NCBI RefSeq assembly: GCF_000622365.1
Contig: NZ_JASC01000014.1
Coordinates: forward strand, 248,001 to 312,000
Length of the DNA: 64,000 nt
From: Sulfitobacter noctilucae
GTDB lineage: Bacteria; Pseudomonadota; Alphaproteobacteria; Rhodobacterales; Rhodobacteraceae
Direction: 5' to 3'
Under the pieces are notes generated by a model. The model was given only the letters and a program-made list of their open reading frames with translations. It was not told the DNA's origin and searched no databases. A program made the position numbers and the translations under genes. Shown here one piece after another: positions 34,190 to 42,546 of this stretch (the stretch's first letter is position 1; each line of letters starts with the position of its first letter).

Positions 34190-35278
34190 TTAGCGCCCGA
34201 TGCTTTCGGGTGCCACGCTGGTGGCTTTGAGAATTGCATAGCATTCCGCCCCCTCGGTCAGGGCCATCTCGGTAACCGCGCGGGCGGTGATCCGCGCGAT
34301 CAGCCGATCACTGCCCGCTTGCAGCGCGATTGCAGCACCCGGACCCTCTCCGGGGTGGATGCCTGTTACCGTCACCGGCAGAATATTGAGCGCCGAAAGC
34401 CCGGCAGGGTGCGTGCGCGACAGCATCACATCTTGCGCCAGAACCCGCAGTCGGATCGTCGTACCCACGGGCGCCTGCACTCCCGGCAGGTGCAAATCCC
34501 CTGCAGAAATACGCAATCGCGTTAGGCCGTCCGCGGCATGGGAAACCACTTGCGCCTGCAGCACGGCACCTGCTTCGCGCACACCCAGAACGGGCAGCAC
34601 GGCAGGGTCAGCCATCACGTCAAACAGAGGGCCTGTTTGCTGCACTTGGCCTTGGCGCAACAGAACGATCTGATCCGCCAGACGGGTGATTTCATCAACT
34701 GCATGGCTAACATAGAGGATCGGCAGGCCGAGCGGGCCATCGCGCAACCGCTCGAGATAGGGCAGGATTTCGAGCTTGCGTGGTCCGTCCAGACTGGCCA
34801 AAGGCTCGTCCATCAACAGCATTTGCGGCCGGCTGAGCAAAGCACGACCCAAGGCGACACGTTGCTTTTCACCACCCGATAGCTTGGCCGGAGCACGGTC
34901 CAGCAATGGCTGAAGACCCAGCAAGTGGACAACGTCGTCGAGGTCTGGCCCCGCAACCCCACGCGGTGCGTAGCGGATGCCAAAGGTCAGGTTCTCGGTC
35001 ACGCTGAGGTGAGGAAACAACCGCGCGTCCTGAAAGACATAGCCCAGCCTGCGCTGCGCGGGCGGCATGAAGCGACGTGTGGCGCTGTTGAAAAAGGTTT
35101 GATCACCCAACGAAATTGTGCCGTTGTCCGGTCGGAGCAGCCCCGCCACCGCGTTAATCACTGTGGTTTTGCCCGCGCCGGAACGGCCGAATAACGCGGT
35201 GATCCCGGCACCCACTTCAAAGGCGACCTTGAGAGAAAAGCCATCAAACTCGTGACTGATGTCGACCTTCAATGTCAT
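34190..35278 (-). CDS. modC: Molybdate ABC transporter ATP-binding protein
   Basis: ATPase that powers molybdate import. It has 362 residues. The ABC domain comes first, with Walker A GRSGAGKTT, signature LSGGEKQRVALGRAL, Walker B LLMDEPLASLD and the switch His in YVSHAVDEI. The C-terminal part (about 290-355) is the MOP/TOBE molybdate-binding domain (LSALNILPVTVTGI, ARITARAVTEMAL). The ATG overlaps the modB stop (ATGA). It is the third gene of modABC, whose product would supply the molybdenum hydroxylase at 59370. Confidence 0.94.
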   Translation of the reverse strand: MTLKVDISHEFDGFSLKVAFEVGAGITALFGRSGAGKTTVINAVAGLLRPDNGTISLGDQTFFNSATRRFMPPAQRRLGYVFQDARLFPHLSVTENLTFGIRYAPRGVAGPDLDDVVHLLGLQPLLDRAPAKLSGGEKQRVALGRALLSRPQMLLMDEPLASLDGPRKLEILPYLERLRDGPLGLPILYVSHAVDEITRLADQIVLLRQGQVQQTGPLFDVMADPAVLPVLGVREAGAVLQAQVVSHAADGLTRLRISAGDLHLPGVQAPVGTTIRLRVLAQDVMLSRTHPAGLSALNILPVTVTGIHPGEGPGAAIALQAGSDRLIARITARAVTEMALTEGAECYAILKATSVAPESIGR

Positions 35279-35964
35279 GTGCCAGCGATCCGGGCCGCGA
35301 CCCGTCGTGCCAGCACTTCGGACAGTAGGACCGCGCCGATCGCCACGGCGCTGGCCATCAGCACCATGGTGATGGCCTGTCCTTCACCGCCCGGTATTTG
35401 CAGTGCGGTCCAGATTGCGCTGGGAAGGGTCTGTGTCTGGCCGGGGATGTTCGCGACAAAGGTGATGGTAGCCCCGAATTCACCCATCGCCTTGGCAAAG
35501 CCCATCACTAAGCCCGCCAGAATGCCGGGTGCAATTAAGGGAAGCGTGACGCGGCCAAAGACCGACCAGCGTGGTGCGCCCAAGGTGGCAGCGGCTTCTT
35601 CCAGCTTGGGGTCGACCGCTTCGATAGCCAACCGCATGGCGCGGACCATCAGCGGAAAGCCCATGATAAGGGCCGCCAGCACCGCGCCCGTCCAGTGAAA
35701 GGCGAGTGTGACACCAACGGCGTCCAAGGACCGTCCCAAAGGCGCGGTGCGGCCAAACGCCATCAGCAGCAGATAGCCTGTGACAACGGGTGGCAGGACC
35801 AGCGGCAAATGCACAAGAGCGCTGAGCATGGCTTTGCCGCGAAAGCGCCCCCGCGCCAGAAGCCATGCCACCCAAAGCGCCAGTGGTACGGCCAACACCG
35901 TGGCCCAGACAGAGACCCAGATCGACAGGCGCAAGGCCTCCCACGCGGCGGCGTCGGCGGTCAT
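35275..35964 (-). CDS. modB: Molybdate ABC transporter permease
   Basis: Inner-membrane permease of the molybdate importer, 229 residues, about five to six helices. The EAA loop that contacts ModC is EAAATLGAPRWSVFGRVTLP, and VLPPVVTGYLLLMAFGR is typical of ModB. Overlaps modA upstream and modC downstream, each by an ATGA. No separate regulator (modE) is visible in the window. Confidence 0.94.
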   Translation of the reverse strand: MTADAAAWEALRLSIWVSVWATVLAVPLALWVAWLLARGRFRGKAMLSALVHLPLVLPPVVTGYLLLMAFGRTAPLGRSLDAVGVTLAFHWTGAVLAALIMGFPLMVRAMRLAIEAVDPKLEEAAATLGAPRWSVFGRVTLPLIAPGILAGLVMGFAKAMGEFGATITFVANIPGQTQTLPSAIWTALQIPGGEGQAITMVLMASAVAIGAVLLSEVLARRVAARIAGT

Positions 35965-36689
35965 GGTGCCACCGGTACAAAACCGTGGGCGGCAAAGATA
36001 CGGGCGGCGGATGTGGTGCCCAGCTGATCAAGCGCTGATTCTCCGGCCGGGGTGAGGGCGGCGGCAAGGTAGCGGATAGGTGCATGATGATCGGCGGGGA
36101 TTTCGTAGATCACATCGACAGCAGGCTCCGCTGCGGCATCGGTGGCATAGACCACACCGGCAGGCGTTTGACCGCGTGCGACCAGCAGCAAAACAGCACG
36201 GACATTGTCGGTCTCGGCCAGTTGTGTGTTGAGTGCTTGCCAAAGTCCGACTGTCTCGAGCCACTGGCGTGCATAGTTTCCTGCTGGCACCGCATCGCGC
36301 TGGCCCATCGCCAGACGCTCACCTTTTAGAAGGGAGTGAAGGTCCTTAGGTGCGTCGAGCGGCGGCGTGCCAGCCGGTGCAATCACCACCAACGCGTTTT
36401 GCGCCACCACTTTGGCCGCGCCCATGGCCCCGATACCCTGTGTTTCCAGCCAGTCCATCCATTCTTCATTGGCCAGCACTACAAGATCGGCTGGCGCACC
36501 AGCGGCAACCTGACGGGCCATGGTGCCGGAACCGCCAAAGGACATCACAAAGTCAACTTGGTTCTCTTGGCTGATTTCTTCCAAAACGCCGCGTAGGCTG
36601 GCGGCGGCGAAGACGGTGGTTTGGGCCGCTACCATGAGAGGGAAAAAAGCGGCGAGCGTGAGGATCAAAAAGCAGGCAAGGCGTGTCAT
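35961..36689 (-). CDS. modA: Molybdate ABC transporter substrate-binding protein
   Basis: Periplasmic molybdate-binding protein. The 242-residue precursor starts with MTRLACFLILTLAAFFPLMV followed by AAQ, a clear signal peptide. The oxyanion-binding domain begins TTVFAAASLRGVLEEI, then FVMSFGGSGTMARQVAAGAP and ADLVVLANEEWMDWL, and later GQRDAVPAGNYARQWLETVG and AGVVYATDA, as in ModA. The ATG at 36689 has only a weak ribosome site. An in-frame ATG further upstream would add a non-hydrophobic stretch before the signal peptide. The gene is divergent from a NUDIX gene. Confidence 0.92.
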   Translation of the reverse strand: MTRLACFLILTLAAFFPLMVAAQTTVFAAASLRGVLEEISQENQVDFVMSFGGSGTMARQVAAGAPADLVVLANEEWMDWLETQGIGAMGAAKVVAQNALVVIAPAGTPPLDAPKDLHSLLKGERLAMGQRDAVPAGNYARQWLETVGLWQALNTQLAETDNVRAVLLLVARGQTPAGVVYATDAAAEPAVDVIYEIPADHHAPIRYLAAALTPAGESALDQLGTTSAARIFAAHGFVPVAP

Positions 36690-36798
36690 TGCTGCACTAT
36701 TAGCGATGGCCAGACGCCCTTCAAGCGGATTGGCACGGGTGGTGCTCTTGCGCATCACGGTTCTGCGGGTCATTTGTTGCATGCAATCAAGGAAACCC

Positions 36799-37272
36799 AT
36801 GATGGTCAAGCAACCGCCACTCTCCCTGAACGGGGCCCGCAAGGGCGAGGTCCGCACGCAGTTCGCGGCACTTTGCTATCGGGTGCGGCGCGGCAAAGTG
36901 CAGATATTGCTGATCACGTCGCGCGGGTCAAAGCGCTGGATTGTGCCGAAGGGCTGGCCGATGGACGGGAAAACCCCTGCTGCATCCGCCGCGCTCGAGG
37001 CGTGGGAAGAGGCAGGGGTAACGGGCAAAGCTGCACAAACCTGTCTGGGTGTCTATACCTACGACAAAGACGTCGGGCTGGAGGATGATCTGCCCTGTGT
37101 TGTCATGCTCTATCCTTTGGAAGTCACGGCACTGGCAAAAAAATACCCTGAATGCGGGCAGCGGCGCAGGCGCTGGGTGTCGCGCAAAAAGGCAGCGCAG
37201 GCGGTAAAGGAACGGGATCTGTCACGGCTGATCGCGGCCTTCGACCCCACACCCCGGCCAACGCGGGCTTGA
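36799..37272 (+). CDS. NUDIX hydrolase
   Basis: A 157-residue NUDIX-fold hydrolase. The region ITSRGSKRWIVPKGWPMDGK leads into the NUDIX box GKTPAASAALEAWEEAGV. The box keeps the Glu-Glu-x-Gly end, but the usual Arg-Glu before it is Glu-Ala here, as in the DIPP-like branch that acts on diphosphoinositol or dinucleoside polyphosphates. I start at the first of two adjacent ATGs (36799); AAGGA lies upstream of both and either is possible. It is divergent from modA and leads a rightward run with DUF1178 and SDR genes. Confidence 0.87.
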   Translation: MMVKQPPLSLNGARKGEVRTQFAALCYRVRRGKVQILLITSRGSKRWIVPKGWPMDGKTPAASAALEAWEEAGVTGKAAQTCLGVYTYDKDVGLEDDLPCVVMLYPLEVTALAKKYPECGQRRRRWVSRKKAAQAVKERDLSRLIAAFDPTPRPTRA

Positions 37273-37332
37273 CCTGCGCAGGGGTTCGGCACATCTGTGA
37301 TCAAAGGATGCAGCACGCGCAATGACCCCAGA

Positions 37333-37791
37333 ATGATCCAGTACACACTCAAATGCGAGAAGGACCACCGCAGCGAAAGCTGGTTCCAGTCAGCTGCTGC
37401 TTTCGATGCTTTGGCACGGGCGGGACATCTGAGCTGTCCGGTCTGCGGGAGTGGTGAGGTCTCAAAAGCCTTGATGGCACCCCGCGTGCTCAAGGGGGGG
37501 GATAGGGCACAGGTGGCTGAGGGGGCGGCCCGAACCGGCGAGGCCCTGCCTGCGCTGAGCGCACCGGAAGGTCAGGCCGAAGAGGCACTGGCTGCATTGC
37601 GCAAAAAGGTCGAGGAAAACGCAGACTACGTTGGTACGCGTTTTGCCCAAGAAGCGCGGGCGATGCATCTGGGCGATGCGCCTGAACGGGCCATCTATGG
37701 CGAGGCGCGGCTGGACCAGGCCAAAGAGTTAATCGAGGATGGCGTGCCGCTGATGCCGCTGCCTTTTCGTCCCAAACAGAAGCTCAGCTGA
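37333..37791 (+). CDS. DUF1178 family protein
   Basis: A 152-residue protein of the DUF1178 family, widespread in alpha- and betaproteobacteria and of unknown function. The N-terminus looks like a small zinc ribbon: MIQYTLKCEKDHRSESWF, then LSCPVCGSGEVSKALMAPRV. A helical C-terminal part contains YVGTRFAQEARAMHLGDAPE and AIYGEARLDQAKELIEDGVP, which are diagnostic. The ATG at 37333 gives the family-typical start. It sits between NUDIX and SDR genes on the same strand. Confidence 0.88.
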   Translation: MIQYTLKCEKDHRSESWFQSAAAFDALARAGHLSCPVCGSGEVSKALMAPRVLKGGDRAQVAEGAARTGEALPALSAPEGQAEEALAALRKKVEENADYVGTRFAQEARAMHLGDAPERAIYGEARLDQAKELIEDGVPLMPLPFRPKQKLS

Positions 37792-37806
37792 GTAAAGGAA
37801 CACCCT

Positions 37807-38451
37807 ATGACAATCGTGATCACCGGTGCGAGCCGGGGCATCGGTGCCGCGTTGGCCGGAAAATACCATGCGGCAGGCGAGGATGTGATCGGCACGGGAC
37901 GTTCGGTGTCATCGCAACTGCAACTGGATGTGACCCGCCCCGCGAGCCACTCGGAGATGGCACAAGCGCTGGAGGGGCGCGCGATTGATTTACTTGTCTG
38001 CAACGCGGGTGTTTATCTCGATAAGGGCGATGAACTCGATACCGGCTATGGCGCGAATCTCTGGGCACAAAGCTTTGCGACGAATGTTACGGGTGTATTC
38101 CTGAGTATTCAGGCGCTTTTGCCGAATTTGCGGCAGGCGGGCTCATCGAAGATTGCCATTATCTCTTCGCAGATGGCCTCGCATACCCGTGCACCGGGGG
38201 GCAGCTATATTTACCGCGCGTCCAAGGCGGCAGTGCTGAACCTTGGGCGCAATCTGGCGACTGACCTGAAGGCCGAAGGTATTGCGGTGGGTATCTATCA
38301 TCCCGGTTGGGTGCAGACCGATATGGGGGGCAGTTCGGCTGCGATCACGGTGGAGGAATCGGCTGATGGTCTGATGGCGCGTTTTGCCGATTTGAGCCTT
38401 GAGACAACAGGTTGTTTCGAGACCTGGGACGGTCGCGCGCATGACTACTGA
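37807..38451 (+). CDS. Short-chain dehydrogenase/reductase
   Basis: A 214-residue classical SDR. The nucleotide-binding motif TGASRGIG is at residues 6-13, CNAGVY at 65-70, Ser in IISSQMAS and the catalytic Tyr136-x-x-x-Lys140 in YIYRASKAAV. The ATG at 37807 follows AAGGA and lies 15 bases after the DUF1178 stop, so it is co-transcribed. Substrate unknown. A run of ten T begins 8 bases past the stop. Confidence 0.88.
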   Translation: MTIVITGASRGIGAALAGKYHAAGEDVIGTGRSVSSQLQLDVTRPASHSEMAQALEGRAIDLLVCNAGVYLDKGDELDTGYGANLWAQSFATNVTGVFLSIQALLPNLRQAGSSKIAIISSQMASHTRAPGGSYIYRASKAAVLNLGRNLATDLKAEGIAVGIYHPGWVQTDMGGSSAAITVEESADGLMARFADLSLETTGCFETWDGRAHDY

Positions 38452-38473
38452 GGGTGCCGTTTTTTTTTTATGT

Positions 38474-38512
38474 GCATTTGAAAAGCTCAAATGCGCTGGG
38501 GCGCTGCCCCAG
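38474..38512. repeat. Two tandem hairpins upstream of lysC
   Basis: First hairpin: GCATTTGA / TCAAATGC with loop AAAGC (38474-38494). Second: CTGGGGC / GCCCCAG with loop GCT (38496-38512), followed by ACCCCGCGGG. A run of ten T lies just before (38460-38469). The second unit resembles a GGGGCxxTGCCCC-type palindrome that I recall as common between genes in Rhodobacterales; treat that as recollection. On the minus strand the ten A would precede, so it is not a normal minus-strand terminator. It may be a repetitive extragenic palindrome or a weak transcription barrier. Confidence 0.5.
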
Positions 38513-38604
38513 ACCCCGCGGGATATAAGGCCAAAGAGAGGAGCAGTCTTGCCCTTGGGCCATGTAGCGCGTAAACGGCGCGGGATTGATTGGGGCGCGT
38601 GACT

Positions 38605-39843
38605 ATGCCGGTACTTGTGATGAAATTCGGGGGCACTTCGGTGGCCACCCTTGACCGGATCCGCCGCGCGGCCAAGCGTGTGGGCGTTGAAGTGTCCAAG
38701 GGCTATGATGTGATCGTGATTGTCTCGGCCATGTCGGGCAAGACCAATGAATTGGTCGGCTGGGTAAATGAAACATCCCCCATGTATGACGCCCGCGAAT
38801 ATGATGCGGTGGTGTCCAGCGGCGAGAATGTCACCGCAGGGCTGATGGCGCTGACCCTGCAGGAGATGGATGTGCCTGCGCGGTCCTGGCAAGGATGGCA
38901 GGTGCCGGTCAAGACCACATCGGCGCATTCCGCAGCACGGATCGAAGAGATACCGTCAGATAACATTCTTGCGAAGTTCGCCGAGGGTATGAAGGTTGCT
39001 GTGGTAGCAGGATTTCAAGGGGTGAGCCCCGAAGGCCGCATCACCACATTGGGGCGCGGCGGGTCAGATACAACGGCTGTCGCCTTTGCCGCTGCCTTTG
39101 AGGCCGAACGCTGCGATATCTATACGGATGTGGACGGGGTCTATACCACCGATCCGAGGGTCGAATCCAAAGCGCGCAAGCTGGACAAGATCGCCTTTGA
39201 GGAAATGCTGGAGCTTGCCTCGCTTGGCGCGAAGGTCTTGCAGACGCGGTCGGTCGAATTGGCGATGCGCTATAAGGTCAAGTTGCGCGTGTTGTCGAGT
39301 TTTGAAGAACAATCGGACGAGGCCGGAACGCTCGTGTGCGATGAGGAGGAAATCATGGAAAGCAATGTGGTGGCAGGCGTGGCGTTCAGCCGCGAAGAGG
39401 CCAAGATGACGCTGGTATCGGTCGCCGATCGCCCCGGCATTGCGGCAACGATTTTCACAGCCCTGTCGGAAGCGGGCGTGAACGTTGACATGATCGTGCA
39501 GAACATCTCGGAAGAGGGGCGCACCGACATGACCTGGTCCTGTCCCGTCGATCAGGTCAGGCGCGCGGAAAAAGCGATGGCAGAGGCCAAATCCGGCGAT
39601 GTGTTCAACTTTGGTGAACTACTGGCGGACACGGATGTGGCCAAGGTCTCGGTCGTTGGGATCGGCATGCGCAGTCATACCGGCGTGGCCGCCAAAATGT
39701 TCCAGGTCTTGTCCAACGAGGGCATCAACATTCAGGTCATCACCACGTCCGAAATCAAGATTTCCGTCCTGATCGACCGCAAATACATGGAACTGGCCGT
39801 GCAAGCTCTGCACGATGCGTTCGAGCTGGACAAAGCGGCCTGA
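38605..39843 (+). CDS. lysC: Aspartate kinase
   Basis: First enzyme of the aspartate pathway (Lys, Met, Thr, Ile); phosphorylates aspartate. It has 412 residues, the length of the monofunctional alpha/beta type. The kinase domain starts VLVMKFGGTSVATLDRIRRA and holds TTLGRGGSDTTAVAFAAAF and CDIYTDVDGVYTTDPR. Two C-terminal ACT domains (about 265-412: VSVADRPGIAATIFTALSEA, VSVVGIGMRSHTGVAAKMFQ) carry feedback control. I start at the ATG at 38605; in-frame GTG/TTG codons upstream give five extra residues outside the family start. Confidence 0.95.
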   Translation: MPVLVMKFGGTSVATLDRIRRAAKRVGVEVSKGYDVIVIVSAMSGKTNELVGWVNETSPMYDAREYDAVVSSGENVTAGLMALTLQEMDVPARSWQGWQVPVKTTSAHSAARIEEIPSDNILAKFAEGMKVAVVAGFQGVSPEGRITTLGRGGSDTTAVAFAAAFEAERCDIYTDVDGVYTTDPRVESKARKLDKIAFEEMLELASLGAKVLQTRSVELAMRYKVKLRVLSSFEEQSDEAGTLVCDEEEIMESNVVAGVAFSREEAKMTLVSVADRPGIAATIFTALSEAGVNVDMIVQNISEEGRTDMTWSCPVDQVRRAEKAMAEAKSGDVFNFGELLADTDVAKVSVVGIGMRSHTGVAAKMFQVLSNEGINIQVITTSEIKISVLIDRKYMELAVQALHDAFELDKAA

Positions 39844-39951
39844 AGCCGGCCAGCTTTCAACTAAAAAGTGCATCGCGGTACGCATTCAGACATTTCGCTT
39901 TTGCGCGGCCTGTGGTCTAAGCTGGCCTTGGTTTGAATAAGGACGCAGGCA

Positions 39952-42198
39952 ATGGTCGATCGGACAGAGACAGAGAGCCGCAAGCTGCTCGGCCGTCTGC
40001 GCGATGCGATGGCCGGCGACGAAGCCGGTCAGGAACGGCTGAACAAGATCACCCATCTGATTGCGACCTCGATGGGGTGCGAAGTGTGTTCGATCTATCT
40101 ATTTCGCGATGCCGAAACACTGGAGCTTTGCGCGACTGAAGGCCTGAATGAAGAGGCCGTTCACGAGACACGCATGAAAATGGGCGAGGGTCTGGTTGGA
40201 CGCGTGGCCCGGCGCCGTAGCGTGATCAATACCCCTGATGCGCCGCAATCCCCCGGTTTCCGCTATATGCCCGAGACGGGAGAAGAGATTTACTCTAGCT
40301 TCCTCGGTGTGCCTGTCCAGCGGTTGGGCGAAGCCTTGGGCGTGCTAGTGGTGCAGTCCAAGATTGCGCGGGAATTTTCGGCCGATGAGGTCTATGCGCT
40401 GGAAGTCGTGGCCATGGTATTGGCCGAGATGACCGAATTGGGTGCTTTTGTCGGCGAAGGCGCCGCCATGTCCGCACGCCATCAGCAGCCTATATTGTTG
40501 CGCGGGACGGTAGGGCAGGAAGGTGTGGCCGAGGGCCATGTCTGGCTGCATGAGGCGCGGGTCGTTGTGTCGAACCCGATTGCCGATGATCCGGAGCGCG
40601 AGACCGAGCGGTTGACCGAAGCCGTTGACGAATTGCGCGTGAGTGTCGATCAGATGATGACGATGGCATCGGCTGACAAAGAACAAAAGCAGGTGCTCGA
40701 GACCTACCGCATGTTCGCGAACTCCAAAGGCTGGATGCGCCGGATGGTCGAAGACATCCAAAGCGGTCTATCCGCCGAAGCTGCGGTGGAAAAAGAGCAA
40801 TCACTTGCCCGCGCACGCATGAGCCAGTCGACCGATTCTTACCTGCGCGAACGACTAAGCGATCTGGACGACCTTTCCAACCGGCTGCTGCGCATTTTGA
40901 CTGGGCAGGGCAGTGACACCGGCGCGGAAATGCCACCGGACCCTATTCTGGTCGCGCGCAACATCGGTCCCGCTGAGCTGCTGGATTATGGGCGCAACCT
41001 CAAGGGGATCGTGCTCGAACAGGGCTCCGTCGGGTCGCATGCGGCAATTGTGGCGCGCGCCTTGGCTATCCCGTTGGTGGTGCATGCGGGGCGGATCACC
41101 AATGATGCGCTGAATGGCGATCATATCATGGTGGATGGCGAACAGGGCATCGTGCATCTGCGCCCGGATGATACGGTGGCTTCGGCGTTTCGCGACAAGA
41201 TCGCGATGCAAGCGGCTGCCCAGGCGCGCTATGCATCAATTCTCGACCTGCCGGCACAGGCGAAATGCGGCAGTGTGGTCGCTTTGCATATGAATGCAGG
41301 TTTGATGGCCGATCTGCCTTCCTTGCAAGGTTCTGGCGCGGAAGGGGTCGGGCTTTTCCGGACTGAACTGCAGTTTCTGGTCCGCAACCAGATGCCCAAA
41401 CGTTCCGAGTTGTCAGCGCTTTACGCCCGCGTGTTAGATGCGGCAGGCGGCAAGCGTGTGGTGTTCCGGACGCTGGACATCGGGTCGGACAAGGTCCTGC
41501 CCTATATGAAGCCCAATGATGAGCCGAATCCGGCTTTGGGTTGGCGTGCAATCCGCGTAGGCTTGGACAAGCCCGGCGTGATGCGGATGCAATTGCAGGC
41601 GCTGATCCGTGCGGCGAACGGCAGACCGCTGACCGTGATGTTCCCCTTCGTTGCACAGTTCGAGGAATTTCGCGCAGCGAAGCTCGAAATGGATAAAACC
41701 TTGTCGCGAGAGGCGCGTCTGGGCCATGTCCTGCCTGCGTCGGTCGAGGTGGGAGCCATGCTCGAGACACCAAGTCTTGCCTTTGCGCCGCGCAAATTCT
41801 TTGAAGAGGTCGAATTTCTGTCGATTGGCGGGAACGATCTGAAGCAGTTCTTTTTCGCCGCCGACCGCGAAAACGAACGGGTGCGCCGCCGCTATGACAC
41901 GCTGAACGTCAGCTTTTTAACCTTTCTGGAAAACATTGTGGATCGCTGCGCCGAGACCCAAACCCCGGTGTCGTTCTGCGGCGAAGATGCGGGCCGGCCC
42001 GTCGAGGCGCTGTGCTTTGCCGCCATCGGTTTGCGCACCCTGTCGATGCGCCCGGCGTCCATCGGTCCTGTCAAAAGCCTGTTGCGGCGCTGTGATCTGA
42101 ACGAAGTCCGCGACATCATAAACAACGCCCGCGACCGCGGCGAAATGTCAGTCCGTGCCGACGTTGTGGACTATGTAAAAGCCCAGCATCAGACCTGA
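39952..42198 (+). CDS. ptsP: PtsP, nitrogen-type PEP phosphotransferase enzyme I with GAF domain
   Basis: Enzyme I of the PTS-Ntr system: it takes phosphate from PEP and passes it to NPr (PtsO), a regulatory chain tied to nitrogen and potassium status. It has 748 residues. An N-terminal GAF domain spans about 15-160 (SMGCEVCSIYLFRDAETLEL). The swivelling domain has phospho-His363 in QGSVGSHAAIVARAL. The PEP-binding barrel holds GAEGVGLFRTELQFLVRNQM, TLDIGSDK, EVGAMLETPS and the catalytic Cys in VSFCGEDAGRP. AAGGA precedes the ATG. ptsO and ptsN are not in the window. Confidence 0.95.
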   Translation: MVDRTETESRKLLGRLRDAMAGDEAGQERLNKITHLIATSMGCEVCSIYLFRDAETLELCATEGLNEEAVHETRMKMGEGLVGRVARRRSVINTPDAPQSPGFRYMPETGEEIYSSFLGVPVQRLGEALGVLVVQSKIAREFSADEVYALEVVAMVLAEMTELGAFVGEGAAMSARHQQPILLRGTVGQEGVAEGHVWLHEARVVVSNPIADDPERETERLTEAVDELRVSVDQMMTMASADKEQKQVLETYRMFANSKGWMRRMVEDIQSGLSAEAAVEKEQSLARARMSQSTDSYLRERLSDLDDLSNRLLRILTGQGSDTGAEMPPDPILVARNIGPAELLDYGRNLKGIVLEQGSVGSHAAIVARALAIPLVVHAGRITNDALNGDHIMVDGEQGIVHLRPDDTVASAFRDKIAMQAAAQARYASILDLPAQAKCGSVVALHMNAGLMADLPSLQGSGAEGVGLFRTELQFLVRNQMPKRSELSALYARVLDAAGGKRVVFRTLDIGSDKVLPYMKPNDEPNPALGWRAIRVGLDKPGVMRMQLQALIRAANGRPLTVMFPFVAQFEEFRAAKLEMDKTLSREARLGHVLPASVEVGAMLETPSLAFAPRKFFEEVEFLSIGGNDLKQFFFAADRENERVRRRYDTLNVSFLTFLENIVDRCAETQTPVSFCGEDAGRPVEALCFAAIGLRTLSMRPASIGPVKSLLRRCDLNEVRDIINNARDRGEMSVRADVVDYVKAQHQT

Positions 42199-42330
42199 GC
42201 GTAGCCAGCTGCAGCTGCGGGAAACATCGCGATCAGCAGTCGTTGAGCAACGTGTTAGCCCAGCTTGATCAGGTTGAAAATGCGCTGGAGCTATTCGCAC
42301 TAGGCATGATTGTCCTTGGTGCAGAAAATA

Positions 42331-42404
42331 TGGAGGCGAGTACCGGAATCGAACCGGTGTACACGGATTTGCAATCCGCTGCGTAACCACTCCGCCAACT
42401 CGCC
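42331..42404 (-). tRNA. tRNA-Cys (anticodon GCA)
   Basis: Read on the minus strand, the 74 bases fold into a standard cloverleaf. The acceptor stem is GGCGAGT / ACTCGCC, the D-arm region is TGGCGGAGTGGTTACGCA, the anticodon stem GGATT / AATCC encloses TGCA (anticodon GCA), and the T-arm is CACCGGTTCGATTCCGGT. The discriminator is T (U73), the identity base for cysteine, and the CCA end is encoded. It stands alone; no integrase or duplicated 3' end is visible nearby. Confidence 0.96.
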
Positions 42405-42422
42405 GACCAGTGGTTTTTGTGT

Positions 42423-42450
42423 GCTATATGATGTGATCTGCGGCTGCAAG
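42423..42450 (-). promoter_or_regulatory. Candidate promoter for tRNA-Cys
   Basis: On the minus strand CTTGCA (42445-42450) and TATAGC (42423-42428) lie 16 bases apart, with the -10-like box 18 bases from the tRNA 5' end. The match to a sigma-70 type promoter is only partial. Confidence 0.3.
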
Positions 42451-42546
42451 ATGCATGATGCGCGAAAGTGTGCCGCAGACCGTTGCTGAGCGGCGCGGGT
42501 TGTGGCACATCTTGCCGTATAGAATCTGAACAGATGAGTTTAGCCC

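Noticed and set aside
42242-42508. Open frames across the tRNA-Cys region on both strands (for example the plus-strand EASTGIEPVYTDLQSAA).
   Set aside because: These are the familiar false proteins made by translating a tRNA gene; the RNA gene explains the sequence.
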